Positions 14,135 through 22,320 of a DNA stretch of 64,000 nucleotides are shown here, one piece after another (position 1 is the stretch's first letter; the number at the start of each line of letters is the position of its first letter). The stretch lies in the NCBI RefSeq assembly GCF_014204545.1, contig NZ_JACHLJ010000003.1:186001-250000 (forward strand), in the 5' to 3' direction. The position numbers and the translations under genes were made by a program. Below the pieces are notes generated by a model. That model was not told the DNA's origin. It saw only the letters and a program-made list of their open reading frames with translations, and did not search any database. Source of the stretch: Brevundimonas vesicularis. GTDB taxonomy: Bacteria > Pseudomonadota > Alphaproteobacteria > Caulobacterales > Caulobacteraceae.

Positions 14135-15997
14135 ATGAAGCTGGATCGTCGACTGCTGCTGCGCGGCGCCGTCGCGGGCGGCGGTCTCGCCGCCTTGCAG
14201 GGCCTGATGCCCGCCTGGGCGCAGACGGGCTCGCCGGGGCTGCGGTCGGACCTGCCTACCCTGACTGGGCCGAATATCGATCTGACCATCGGTCAGACGC
14301 CCTTCACCGTGAACGGGCGCACCGCGACGGCCACGACCATCAACGGCGTGCTGCCGGCGCCGGTGTTGCGGCTGCGCGAAGGCCAGAACGTCCGTCTGGC
14401 GGTGACGAACACCCTGGACGAAGACACCTCGATCCACTGGCATGGGTTTCTTCTACCCTTCCAGATGGACGGGGTGCCCGGGATCAGCTTCCCAGGCATC
14501 AAGCCGCGCGAGACCTTCGTCTACGAGTTTCCGATCAGGCAGTCCGGCACCTTCTGGTATCACAGCCACTCCGGCCTGCAGGAGGCGCTCGGCCACTACG
14601 GGCCGATCGTCATCGATCCGGCCGGCGCCGATCCGGTCGCCTACGACCGCGAGCATGTGCTGGTCCTGTCGGACTGGAGTTTCATGCATCCGCACGAAAT
14701 CCTCGACAAGCTGAAGAAGAGCCCCGGCTACTTCAACCGGCAGCGCACGACCCTGGCGGGCCTCTTCTCCGGCGAGGACCGCATGAGCCTGGAAGAACGG
14801 CGCATGTGGGGCCAGATGCGGATGGACCCGCGCGACATCCTCGACGTGAATGGGACGACCTACACCTATCTGATCAATGGACACGGCCCGCAGGAGAACT
14901 GGACCGGCCTGTTCCGACCCGGCGAACGGGTGCGACTGCGCATCATCAACGCCTCGGCCATGTCGATCTTCAACGTCCGCATCCCCGGCCTGCCGATGAC
15001 GGTGGTCCAGGCCGACGGCGAGAACGTGCGTCCGGTCGAGACCGACGAGTTCCAGATCTCCGTCGCCGAGACCTATGACGTTATCGTCCGGCCGACCGAG
15101 GACCGGGCCTACACCATCGTGTCGGAAGCCATTGACCGTTCCGGCATGGGGCGGGCGACCCTTGCTCCGCGCCTGGGGATGACCGCCGAGGTTCCGCCGC
15201 TCCGCGAGGTTCCCAACCTGACCATGAAGGACATGGGCATGGGGGACATGGGCGGCATGGGCGGCATGGACCACGGCTCGATGGGGGGCCAGCCGGGCGG
15301 CGCCATGGCGGGGATGGATCATAGCGCCATGACCGGCGCCTCCGGCGGCACCATGGCCGGGATGGATCACGGCGCCATGGCGCCCCAGTCCACGGGTGCG
15401 ATGACCGGGATGGACCACGGCTCCATGGCCGGCATGAACATGCGCGATCCCGCCAACGCCCCGCCGGACATGGCGGTGGGGGTCGGCGTGGACGCCATCG
15501 CCATGGCGCCGGCCAACCGCATGGGCGAGCGCCCGACGGGACTGGCCGACGTACCCCACCGCGTGCTGGTCTACACCGACCTGGTCTCGCTGACGCCCAA
15601 CAAGGACCAGCGTCCCCCGTCGCGGACCATGGAGATCCACCTGACCGGCAACATGGAGCGGTTCATGTGGGGCTTCGACGGGAGGAAGTTCAGCGAACTG
15701 GTCGAGCCGATCCGCTTTGAGCGGAACGAGCGGGTGAGGGTGACCCTGGTCAACGACACCATGATGGCCCACCCCATCCATCTGCACGGCCACTTCTTCG
15801 AACTGGTGACCGGCGGACCGGCGGGCCACCAACCGCTGAAGCATACGGTCAACGTTCTCCCCGGCGGCAAGGTCACCTTTGACCTGACCGCCGACAATCC
15901 CGGGGACTGGGCCTTCCACTGTCACATGCTGATGCACATGCACGCGGGCATGTTCAACGTCGTCACCGTCCGCCCGATGTCAGGAGCCTCGTCATGA
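14135..15997 (+). CDS. copA: Multicopper oxidase CopA/PcoA (periplasmic copper resistance)
   Basis: A 620-residue multicopper oxidase with a twin-arginine signal (RRLLLRG, cleavage near AWAQ at residue 30), so it is exported folded to the periplasm, where it is thought to oxidise Cu(I) to Cu(II). All copper motifs are present: HWHG, HSHSG, HPIHLHG and the C-terminal HCHMLMHMHAGM, which holds the T1 site. A Met/His/Gly-rich insert at about residues 365-435 has repeated GMDHGSM-like units. AAGGAG lies 9 bases before the start. It overlaps copB by 4 bases, and a putative ECF promoter lies 55 bases upstream. Distinct from the ATPase also called copA. Confidence 0.95.
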   Translation: MKLDRRLLLRGAVAGGGLAALQGLMPAWAQTGSPGLRSDLPTLTGPNIDLTIGQTPFTVNGRTATATTINGVLPAPVLRLREGQNVRLAVTNTLDEDTSIHWHGFLLPFQMDGVPGISFPGIKPRETFVYEFPIRQSGTFWYHSHSGLQEALGHYGPIVIDPAGADPVAYDREHVLVLSDWSFMHPHEILDKLKKSPGYFNRQRTTLAGLFSGEDRMSLEERRMWGQMRMDPRDILDVNGTTYTYLINGHGPQENWTGLFRPGERVRLRIINASAMSIFNVRIPGLPMTVVQADGENVRPVETDEFQISVAETYDVIVRPTEDRAYTIVSEAIDRSGMGRATLAPRLGMTAEVPPLREVPNLTMKDMGMGDMGGMGGMDHGSMGGQPGGAMAGMDHSAMTGASGGTMAGMDHGAMAPQSTGAMTGMDHGSMAGMNMRDPANAPPDMAVGVGVDAIAMAPANRMGERPTGLADVPHRVLVYTDLVSLTPNKDQRPPSRTMEIHLTGNMERFMWGFDGRKFSELVEPIRFERNERVRVTLVNDTMMAHPIHLHGHFFELVTGGPAGHQPLKHTVNVLPGGKVTFDLTADNPGDWAFHCHMLMHMHAGMFNVVTVRPMSGASS

Positions 15998-17517
15998 TCC
16001 GTCGGTCCGTGGGTCTCGTCCCTCTGCTCCTCGCGGCCTCGGCCGGCCCGGTGTTCGCCCAGAGCCACGCCGGGCACGGCGCGGCGGCTAACGCCGTCCA
16101 GACCGCCGTCCAGCTGCCCGCCGGTTGCGTCCGGCGCGGCGCGCCGACGGCGGATCCGTCCCGCGTCGGAACGCCCGGGGCGCCGGTCTGCCCGACCGGC
16201 GCCGTGCCCGAGCGCGCGCCGGCGTCGGCGGATCCCCACGCCGGGCACGACATGTCGACGATGAGCCAGACCGCGCCCGCGCCGGCCATGCCGGCGGGAC
16301 ATGACATGTCGACCATGCAGAGCGGCCAACAGCCGGCCGCCGCCGGTCAGCCGGATCCCCACGCCGGGCACGACATGTCGACGATGCGGCAGACCGCGCC
16401 CGCGCCGGCCACGCCGGCGGGCCACGACATGTCGACCATGCAGAGCGGCCAGCGGCCGGCCGCCGCCGGTCAGCCGGATCCCCACGCCGGACATGACATG
16501 TCGACGATGGGCCAGACCGCGCCGGCGCCGGCCATGCCGGCGGGACATGACATGTCGACCATGCAGAGCGGCCAGCAGCCGGCCGCCGCCGCTCAGCCGG
16601 ATCCCCACGCCGGGCACGACATGTCAACGATGCGGCAGACCGCGCCCGCGTCGGCCATGCCGGCGGGACATGACATGTCGACCATGGGGCAGATGCCCCC
16701 GGGTCATGACATGTCGGCCATGGCGATGCCGCCCGACGTGCCGACCAGCGCGGACAACCCGGGACGCCCTCCGGAAATGCCCCTTCCGCCCGGGGCGACC
16801 AGCGGCCCCGCTCACGCCGCCGATACCCTGTTCGATCCCGCGGAGATGGCGGCGGCCCGCGAACAGCTTCGCGTCGAGAATGGCGACGTGCGGACCACCG
16901 CGGTGATCATCGACCAGCTCGAAGCGAGTTTCGGAGACGGCGAAGAAGGCTACGCGCTGGACGCGCAGGGCTGGACCGGCGGCGACATCAACCGCTTCTG
17001 GTGGAAGTCGGAAGTCGAGGGCGACTTCGACGGCGAGGTCGAGGAAGCCGAGGTCCAAGCCCTTTACAGCCGGGCGTTCCGGCCCTTCTTCGACTTCCAG
17101 ACCGGCCTGCGGCAGACCTACCGGCCCGAGGGCGACCGGACCGATCTGGTCGTCGGCATTCAGGGTCTGGCGCCCTACTGGTTCGAGGTCGATGCGGCGG
17201 CCTTCCTGTCCAACAAGGGCGAACTGACGGCGAGGGCGGAGGCCGAATATGATCAGCGGATCACCAATCGCTGGATCGTGCAGCCCCGGGCCGAGGTGGT
17301 GCTGTCGGCGGAGGACATCCCCGAACTCCGGATCGGGTCCGGCCTGTCGACGCTCCAGATCGGGGCCCGCTTGCGCTACGAGTTCCGCAAGGAATTCGCA
17401 CCCTATGTCGGCGTCGAATGGACCAAGAGCTTCGGCAATACGGCGGACTTCCTGGAAGCTGACGGGCGAAGCTCGGAAGACACCCGGCTGGTCGTCGGCA
17501 TTCGGGCGTGGTTCTAG
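15994..17517 (+). CDS. copB: CopB/PcoB-family outer-membrane copper resistance protein
   Basis: A 507-residue protein with an N-terminal signal peptide (cleavage near VFAQ). It has a long periplasmic segment rich in His and Met, with four tandem units carrying AGHDMSTM, then a roughly 230-residue beta-barrel domain typical of CopB starting near ARGQLRVENG at about residue 290. It is thought to bind and help exclude or sequester copper at the outer membrane together with CopA. The start ATG overlaps the copA stop (15994-15997). The repeat makes this copy much longer than typical CopB proteins of about 300-400 residues. Confidence 0.93.
   Translation: MIRRSVGLVPLLLAASAGPVFAQSHAGHGAAANAVQTAVQLPAGCVRRGAPTADPSRVGTPGAPVCPTGAVPERAPASADPHAGHDMSTMSQTAPAPAMPAGHDMSTMQSGQQPAAAGQPDPHAGHDMSTMRQTAPAPATPAGHDMSTMQSGQRPAAAGQPDPHAGHDMSTMGQTAPAPAMPAGHDMSTMQSGQQPAAAAQPDPHAGHDMSTMRQTAPASAMPAGHDMSTMGQMPPGHDMSAMAMPPDVPTSADNPGRPPEMPLPPGATSGPAHAADTLFDPAEMAAAREQLRVENGDVRTTAVIIDQLEASFGDGEEGYALDAQGWTGGDINRFWWKSEVEGDFDGEVEEAEVQALYSRAFRPFFDFQTGLRQTYRPEGDRTDLVVGIQGLAPYWFEVDAAAFLSNKGELTARAEAEYDQRITNRWIVQPRAEVVLSAEDIPELRIGSGLSTLQIGARLRYEFRKEFAPYVGVEWTKSFGNTADFLEADGRSSEDTRLVVGIRAWF
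16231..16700 (+). repeat. 123-base tandem repeat encoding a His/Met copper-binding array in copB
   Basis: Units begin at 16231, 16354, 16477 and 16600, each starting GATCCCCACGCCGG. Three full 123-base (41-residue) units are followed by a fourth that diverges after about 90 bases. Each unit encodes two GHDMSTM motifs, giving around nine such motifs with the extra GHDMSAM at the end. The period is a multiple of three, so unit gain or loss would preserve the frame. Confidence 0.9.
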
Positions 17518-17658
17518 CGAAGCGGCGGCGGGTCTTGTCTTGACGCCGGCGCCCCCACAGGCACGCAACGGGTCGGTTGTCAGGACGCCCCCGCCGGGGC
17601 CAGGGCCTCGCTACAGCCTGTGCCTTGCGCCGGCCGGTGACCGGCCCGGTGTTGTCCA

Positions 17659-18462
17659 ATGACAGCGGGGCGGCGGATCCGGGCCGTCGTGATCGATCTG
17701 GATGACACCCTGCTCTCAGCCTATCGCCGCCCTGATCTGGCGTGGCGCAGCGTCTGTCAGGTATACCAGACCGAGCTTGGCGACCTCGCTCCGGACGTTG
17801 CAGCGCGCGCCCTGACGGAGGCGGGGCGGGCCTTCTGGAGCGATCCGGACAGCCACGCCGTGGGCCGCGCAGACCCGAAGCAGGCCCGGCGCGTCATCGC
17901 AGCCAAAGCCTTCGAGGCCTTGCGGCGCGACAGTAGTCCAACGGTATCTCCCGAGATCGCAGAGCGCATCGCCGACGCCTTCAGCCTCCATCGCGACCGG
18001 CAGATGCGGCTCGAACCCAAGGCGGACGCCGTGTTGGTCCAACTGCGGGACGCTGGATACCGGCTCGCGCTGCTCACCAACGGCGCCGGTCCACTGCAGC
18101 GCGCCAAGATCGAGCGTTTCGGTCTGGCTTCGCGTTTCCATCATATCCAGATTGAAGGCGAGGTCGGCGTTGGCAAGCCCGATCCGGGCGCGTTCAGGCG
18201 AGTGTTTGCCGCCTTGAACGTCGATCCGCCCGAGGTCTGTGTCGTCGGAGACAGTCTGGAATGGGACATTCGCCCGGCCAAGGCGCTGGGCTGTTTCACC
18301 ATTCTGTACGACCCGGAGGCTGGCCAAGCTGTAGGACGCGGTTTCGGCGACGCCCACGTTGTGACCCGGACATTGGCGAGCTTGGCGCCCCACCTTCAGG
18401 AGCGTAGTTCGCCCCCCGGCCGGATGGATCGCGCCGGCCGGCGATCACGGCGCGCCGACTGA
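17659..18462 (+). CDS. HAD-superfamily hydrolase
   Basis: This 267-residue cytoplasmic protein has the four HAD motifs: DLDDT (residues 13-17, nucleophile Asp), LLTN (about 139-142), GKPDP with the Lys (about 173) and VGDSLEWD (about 196). The helical cap inserted after motif I fits a subclass I phosphatase or dehalogenase-like enzyme. The substrate is unknown. It lies 141 bases after copB on the same strand, and a bidirectional terminator follows. The C-terminal 25 residues are Arg-rich and may be an extension. Confidence 0.88.
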   Translation: MTAGRRIRAVVIDLDDTLLSAYRRPDLAWRSVCQVYQTELGDLAPDVAARALTEAGRAFWSDPDSHAVGRADPKQARRVIAAKAFEALRRDSSPTVSPEIAERIADAFSLHRDRQMRLEPKADAVLVQLRDAGYRLALLTNGAGPLQRAKIERFGLASRFHHIQIEGEVGVGKPDPGAFRRVFAALNVDPPEVCVVGDSLEWDIRPAKALGCFTILYDPEAGQAVGRGFGDAHVVTRTLASLAPHLQERSSPPGRMDRAGRRSRRAD

Positions 18463-18527
18463 GCCCAGGGCTGAAAGACCATCGCGAGGGGTCAGCCGGG
18501 GAGCCGACCGCTGATCGACGACGGAAA

Positions 18528-18555
18528 AACGCCGCGCGGCAGGTCGCGCGGCGTT
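18528..18555. terminator. Bidirectional rho-independent terminator
   Basis: Perfect 10-base arms AACGCCGCGC / GCGCGGCGTT enclose an 8-base loop between the converging HAD and copC genes. A-rich bases precede the left arm (good T tract for the minus strand) and pyrimidines follow the right arm. Confidence 0.8.
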
Positions 18556-18602
18556 CCTTCCACATCCGGCTTCGGCCCCTCAGGAGGCGGGAGGCCGATC
18601 CC

Positions 18603-19010
18603 TCAGTGAACCATGAAACGGACGAGGCCGTTCATCTGGTGGCCGTCGGCGCCCTTCGCGGCCCAGGCGGCGGAATAGGATCCGGGGGCCAGGATGGGGA
18701 GGGGCGCGCTGACCGTGGTGACCGGCGCCGCGTCGTCGACCACAGCCACGTCGATGGACCGGGCGTCAGGGCCCGTCAGCCTGAGAGAGGTCAGGGTCAT
18801 GGCGTGCGGGAACGTCGCCGAGAAGGTCGTCGGCGCGACCGCTAGCATGGCGTTGTCCGCGGGCGCGGTGACGACGCCGTTGGCGGGGGCCTGCATGGCG
18901 GCGTGATCCTGCGCCGACATGCCCGCGTGCGAATGGCTCTGGGCCTGGGCGAGGGAGACGGGAGCCAGCGCCGCCAGAGCGGCCAGGCTGGTGAGGATTG
19001 AACGGTTCAT
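18603..19010 (-). CDS. copC: CopC/PcoC-family periplasmic copper-binding protein
   Basis: This 135-residue protein has a signal peptide ending near AQAQ (residue 24), then a His/Met-rich mature N-terminus (SHSHAGMSAQDHAAM) and a CopC beta-sandwich. Typical elements are VVTAPADNAML, FSATFPHAMTLTSLRL and the terminal ADGHQMNGLVRFMV with the copper-binding His. It would carry copper in the periplasm. It lies 26 bases after the small lipoprotein gene, probably in one transcript from the putative ECF promoter at 19428. A more canonical CopC is encoded at 26488. Confidence 0.9.
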   Translation of the reverse strand: MNRSILTSLAALAALAPVSLAQAQSHSHAGMSAQDHAAMQAPANGVVTAPADNAMLAVAPTTFSATFPHAMTLTSLRLTGPDARSIDVAVVDDAAPVTTVSAPLPILAPGSYSAAWAAKGADGHQMNGLVRFMVH

Positions 19011-19036
19011 GAGAGACTTCCTGATGCTTACGTGGA

Positions 19037-19363
19037 CTACTGGTTGGGCGGCATGGTCATGCCGTCCATCTTCGACATGTCATGGCCGGCCATCGGATCG
19101 GCCGGCGGCGGCGTCGGGGCGGGTGCTGGCGCCGGCGCGGGGCGGGTCGGTCGGGGCGTCGAGGCCCGGGGGGACGGCGCCGGGGCTGATGCGGCGGCCT
19201 GCGGCTGCGGGGTCGGCTCGGGCGTGGCGACCGGCGCGGCCTCCATCGGGGTCGTCGCCGAGGCGCCCGGCGCCGTCTGGGCCTCGACCGGTTGAGGGTC
19301 GGCGGCCGGCTGGCAGGCGCCCAAGGTGATCGCCGCTGCGGCGGCTAGGATCGGGACTCTCAT
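19037..19363 (-). CDS. Pro/Ala-rich lipoprotein with a His/Met copper motif
   Basis: A 108-residue protein with a lipobox LGAC (cysteine at about residue 17), a long unstructured Pro/Ala/Thr linker, and a C-terminal MAGHDMSKMDGMTMPP segment. The GHDMS(K/T)M motif is the same one repeated in CopB, so it is likely a copper ligand held away from the membrane by a flexible tether. No family was recognised. It is followed by copC and preceded by the sigma-factor operon with its own putative ECF promoter. Function as a periplasmic copper-binding lipoprotein is inference. Confidence 0.7.
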   Translation of the reverse strand: MRVPILAAAAAITLGACQPAADPQPVEAQTAPGASATTPMEAAPVATPEPTPQPQAAASAPAPSPRASTPRPTRPAPAPAPAPTPPPADPMAGHDMSKMDGMTMPPNQ

Positions 19364-19427
19364 GTGACAAGCTCCTGAAAGAAAAGGGCGATGATCGGGT
19401 CGATTTCCCGCGACGCCCTCATACTAG

Positions 19428-19454
19428 AATACGCGGACGGGCGCCGCATCCCTC
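19428..19454 (-). promoter_or_regulatory. Putative ECF-sigma promoter of the lipoprotein-copC pair
   Basis: Read on the minus strand, GAGGG (19454-19450) is followed after exactly 16 bases by CGTATT (19433-19428). It lies within the 176-base gap between the sigma-factor gene and the lipoprotein gene, with a predicted start near 19421 and a leader of about 58 bases. Confidence 0.68.
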
Positions 19455-19539
19455 GCCGCCTGGAGGTCGATCGACGGAGCGCCGCTGCGGCCCGAGCGGG
19501 GCTAAGGCGCGACGAAGGTTCCGAGGACCCTCGAGCTGA

Positions 19540-20118
19540 TCACTCAAGAGCGGCCCGGACAGCGGGCGTGTCGTCCAGCGCCTCGGACAGCTTGCGACGA
19601 GCCCGCGCCACGCGGGTCTCCACGGTCTTGATGGAGACACCCAGCATCCCGGCCGTTTCCGCCTGACTGCGCCCCTCGATCGCCGTCAGCAGAAGCGGAG
19701 CCTTGAGGTGCGGCGGCAGATGGCTCACAGCCTCGTTCAACCGCGCCAGCCTTGCGCTGGCATCCATCCGGTCATCCACCGCTTCGGCCCCGTCCGGCAC
19801 GGACATGGCTTCCGGCGACGACAGGTCGACGCCGCCCCGGATGAGCCGCCGAACGAAGCGGCGACGGCTCCAGTCCCGGCATTTATTGAGTGCGATGGTC
19901 CGGATCCAGGCCTCGAAGGGTCGGACCGGGTCGTAGCGGCGAATGTTGATCCAGGCCGCCGCATAGGTGTCCTGCAACAGGTCCCAGGCGTCCTGTTCAT
20001 CGCCGACATAGCGCCGGACGAAACGGAACAGAGAAGTCTTGGTCTGCCGCATCAACTCGCTGAAGGCCGCCCGGTCCCCGCCGGCGGCGCGGGCTGACAG
20101 GTCGTTGGGGCTGTCCAC
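19540..20118 (-). CDS. ECF RNA polymerase sigma factor, CnrH-like
   Basis: A 192-residue ECF sigma factor. The start is GTG 20118, 8 bases after the stop of the sensor gene, with GAAGG overlapping that stop. An upstream in-frame ATG would overlap the sensor by hundreds of bases. Sigma2 is seen in FRFVRRYVGDEQDAWDLLQ and FEAWIRTIALNKCRDW, and sigma4 in GRSQAETAGMLGVSIKTVETRVARARRKL. Length and order (Y-X-H) match CnrYXH/NccYXH of Cupriavidus. It likely directs transcription from the five GAGGG-N16-CGTA sites in this window, all upstream of copper genes or its own operon. Confidence 0.9.
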   Translation of the reverse strand: MDSPNDLSARAAGGDRAAFSELMRQTKTSLFRFVRRYVGDEQDAWDLLQDTYAAAWINIRRYDPVRPFEAWIRTIALNKCRDWSRRRFVRRLIRGGVDLSSPEAMSVPDGAEAVDDRMDASARLARLNEAVSHLPPHLKAPLLLTAIEGRSQAETAGMLGVSIKTVETRVARARRKLSEALDDTPAVRAALE

Positions 20119-20126
20119 GCGGAACG

Positions 20127-20567
20127 CTAGCCTTCGTCGGGCGCGAGGGCCTCGACGATACGGTCGTCGAATACCTCGGCCTGGGCCGGCGTCAGAACGG
20201 ACCGCATCTCGAAGACGTGGGCGATCGTCTCCTTCTGCAAGGCGCCCATGGCGACGTGGAAATGGTCCACCGCCGCCTGGACCTGGGGACCGTCGCCGTC
20301 GCTCCGTGCGATCGCGCGCGCCAGTTCCTGATTGGCCGCGCGGACGTCCGCTTCGAGCGCGGGCCGGCGCGCGGCGAACCGGGCTTCGACTGCGTCGATG
20401 CGGGTCAGCTGGTCGGGCGAGAGCTTCAGGTCGTGGTGCACGATGTCGTGCAGGGATGGCGGTTCGCGCCGGCTCAGCACCCAGCTGGCGCTGATCCAAG
20501 TGCCCGCGCCGCTGGCGACCGCCGCCAGGACGGCCGTCAGGGCGATGGCCTGCCAGCCGCGCTTCAT
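20127..20567 (-). CDS. CnrX-like periplasmic metal sensor
   Basis: A 146-residue protein with one N-terminal membrane anchor (about residues 7-31) and a helical periplasmic sensor domain. The five CnrX metal ligands H42, H46, E63, H119 and M123 correspond here to His40, His44, Glu61, His117 and Met121, a constant offset of two, so the metal site is fully conserved. CnrX senses Ni/Co and signals through CnrY; Cu can also occupy such a site in vitro. The neighbours suggest copper as the physiological signal here. It overlaps the anti-sigma gene by 4 bases and precedes the sigma gene. Confidence 0.88.
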   Translation of the reverse strand: MKRGWQAIALTAVLAAVASGAGTWISASWVLSRREPPSLHDIVHHDLKLSPDQLTRIDAVEARFAARRPALEADVRAANQELARAIARSDGDGPQVQAAVDHFHVAMGALQKETIAHVFEMRSVLTPAQAEVFDDRIVEALAPDEG

Positions 20568-20845
20568 CGGCCGGTTTCCAGTCTCACCAGAGGCGACAGG
20601 CCCGCGTCGACCGTGAAAATGGCCATCTCCCCGGCCGGTCTGGGGGCGGCGACCGCGCCGACGCCGCCTGCCGTCAGGCCGGTGACCAGGGCCATGGCGA
20701 CGGCCCCCAAACGCAGTTGCGACGCGAGCCTTTCGCCGCGAAGCGCGTCGACCCGGCTCCAGACGAGCGGTTCGAGCCCGTCGAGCGACCGGCCCAAGGG
20801 CGTCGCCGCCGATCCGGCCAAAAGATCATCCAAATTACGCGCCAT
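20564..20845 (-). CDS. CnrY-like membrane anti-sigma factor
   Basis: This 93-residue protein has a cytosolic N-terminal part of about 45 residues, one membrane span (about residues 46-68) and a short periplasmic tail, the same architecture and size as CnrY (about 95 residues). CnrY captures CnrH through its cytosolic segment and releases it when CnrX binds metal. Sequence similarity is hard to judge at this length, so the call rests on architecture and on its place as first gene of a Y-X-H operon. A putative ECF promoter lies 30 bases upstream, implying autoregulation. Confidence 0.78.
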   Translation of the reverse strand: MARNLDDLLAGSAATPLGRSLDGLEPLVWSRVDALRGERLASQLRLGAVAMALVTGLTAGGVGAVAAPRPAGEMAIFTVDAGLSPLVRLETGR

Positions 20846-20874
20846 CGAACACTCTCCTTGCGCCCCTAATCCCT

Positions 20875-20932
20875 ACTACGCCGAAACAAGCCAAATCCCT
20901 CAAACGAGGGGACGGCCTCCCCGGTGCGTAGT
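20875..20932. promoter_or_regulatory. Mirror-image divergent ECF promoters around a shared palindrome
   Basis: The palindrome CCCTC-AAAC-GAGGG (20897-20910) provides a GAGGG element to each strand. On the plus strand CGTAGT (20927-20932) and on the minus strand CGTAGT (20880-20875) each follow after exactly 16 bases. Predicted starts lie about 23 bases before each start codon (20962 plus, 20845 minus). The plus element reads CGAGGGGACG, close to the GAGGGG-type -35 that I recall for CnrH promoters. Confidence 0.75.
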
Positions 20933-20961
20933 TAGCAGAAGGGACGGGATGGGAGAGAACA

Positions 20962-21615
20962 ATGTCGATACGCAAACTTCTGTCGGGGATCGCCCTGGTG
21001 GTGGCGCTGTCTGTCAGCGCGCCCGCGTTCGCGCACGAGGATCATGACAAGCAGGCCGCGGCCCGTGCCCAGGCCGCCGCGCCGGCGGGCGCCGTGCCAG
21101 AAGGCGGCGTGATGGCCATGCCGGGGATGGCTATGGACATGGACCACGGGGCCATGACGGCGGACGAGGGTCCCAAGCCAATGCCCCAGCGCCTGTATCG
21201 CTGGCTCGGCGCCATGCATCCCGCCGCCGTCCATTTCCCGATCGCGCTGTTCCTCGTCGCCGCGCTCCTCGAGATCGCCGCCCTGACGCTGCGTCGGCCG
21301 GTCCTGACCCAGGGCACGCGGGTGATCATCGCCCTGGCGGCGATCTCCGCGGTCGCCGCGGTGGCGCTGGGATGGTTCGCTATGGGGCTGCCCGGGAAGG
21401 ACGATGTGACTCACCTCTACCATCGGTGGCTCGGCACCTCGATCGCCGCGCTCGGCCTGCTGAGCTGGTGGGCGAAGGAACAATGGGTCCGCCGGCCGGG
21501 GCGCGGGCGCGAGCTGATCTACATCGGTCTTTTGACCGTGACCGCCGCCGCCGTGGTGGTCAACGGCCTGCTGGGCGGGATGCTGACCCATGGCATGAGG
21601 CATCTGATGTTCTGA
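20962..21615 (+). CDS. DUF2231-like membrane protein with Met/His-rich N-terminus
   Basis: A 217-residue protein with a signal peptide (cleaved near AFAH), an extracytoplasmic segment rich in Met and His (MAMPGMAMDMDHGAM, residues 52-66), and a four-span membrane domain. The motif AMHPAAVHFPIALF at about residues 88-101 is characteristic of DUF2231 proteins. Those have no proven role, but often sit in copper clusters and may relate to heme or electron transfer because of paired His residues. It is the first gene of an operon divergent from the sensor/sigma genes and is headed by one of the mirror ECF promoters. Confidence 0.85.
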   Translation: MSIRKLLSGIALVVALSVSAPAFAHEDHDKQAAARAQAAAPAGAVPEGGVMAMPGMAMDMDHGAMTADEGPKPMPQRLYRWLGAMHPAAVHFPIALFLVAALLEIAALTLRRPVLTQGTRVIIALAAISAVAAVALGWFAMGLPGKDDVTHLYHRWLGTSIAALGLLSWWAKEQWVRRPGRGRELIYIGLLTVTAAAVVVNGLLGGMLTHGMRHLMF

Positions 21616-21711
21616 CGGCCTTGGGGTCCGTCGTCGCCCGAACGCCTCGTTCTTCATCTACTTCGCCGGACCGGGTTCTACTGCGGCCGCGGCAAACCAG
21701 GAGACTGCACC

Positions 21712-22266
21712 ATGATGTTCCGTTCAGCACTCGCCGGATCGGCGGTCGCCGCCCTCCTCGCGACCTCCGGCCAAGCGCAAGCTCAATCACAGGCGCCGGC
21801 CCGCTCCCACGCCCCCGGCTCGGCCCATACGCCAGGCTCGGCGCACGCCCCCGGCGATGCGCAATCCGCTGACGAGGCCCAGGTCCGAGCGGTCGTCACC
21901 GCCTACAAGGACGCCATCGAGCGGATGGACGTGTCGCAGACGCCGGCCCTGTTCTGGACCGACTCGGAGATCTTCGAGAACGGCGGCGTGGAGGGATCGT
22001 TCGCCTATTATCTGGAGCACCATCTCGGGCCCGAATTCGCCGATCTGGCCGGCTTCGACTTCCGCAACCACGAAATGAAAGTCGAGGTTGACGGCGACAC
22101 CGCCTTCGTGAGCGAGACCTACACCTTCCACATCACCTTCAAGGACGGAGCCCGGGCCCCCATAGAGCGCCGCGGCGCCGCCACGAGCGTCCTGCGCAAG
22201 CGGGGTGACGAGTGGAGGTTCGACGTCTATCACTCCTCGGCCCGGCCCTTCCGCCCCGCCGCCTGA
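21712..22266 (+). CDS. Secreted NTF2-like (SnoaL/DUF4440) protein
   Basis: This 184-residue protein has a signal peptide (cleaved around QAQAQ), a Ser/His/Pro-rich spacer with repeats of HAPGSA, and an NTF2-like domain from about residue 58. The domain pattern DEAQVRAVVTAYKDAIERMDV...FWTDSEIFENGG...GDTAFVSETYTF...DEWRFDVYHSS is typical of DUF4440. NTF2-like proteins bind small ligands or act as enzymes. The His-containing spacer and its position in a copper operon suggest a periplasmic copper-related role, not shown. It lies 96 bases after the DUF2231 gene. Confidence 0.85.
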   Translation: MMFRSALAGSAVAALLATSGQAQAQSQAPARSHAPGSAHTPGSAHAPGDAQSADEAQVRAVVTAYKDAIERMDVSQTPALFWTDSEIFENGGVEGSFAYYLEHHLGPEFADLAGFDFRNHEMKVEVDGDTAFVSETYTFHITFKDGARAPIERRGAATSVLRKRGDEWRFDVYHSSARPFRPAA

Positions 22267-22320
22267 TCGCGGCGGCGACCGTCATCGGCGGCCTCCAGAT
22301 ATCGCTCGCCAGAGGGACCC

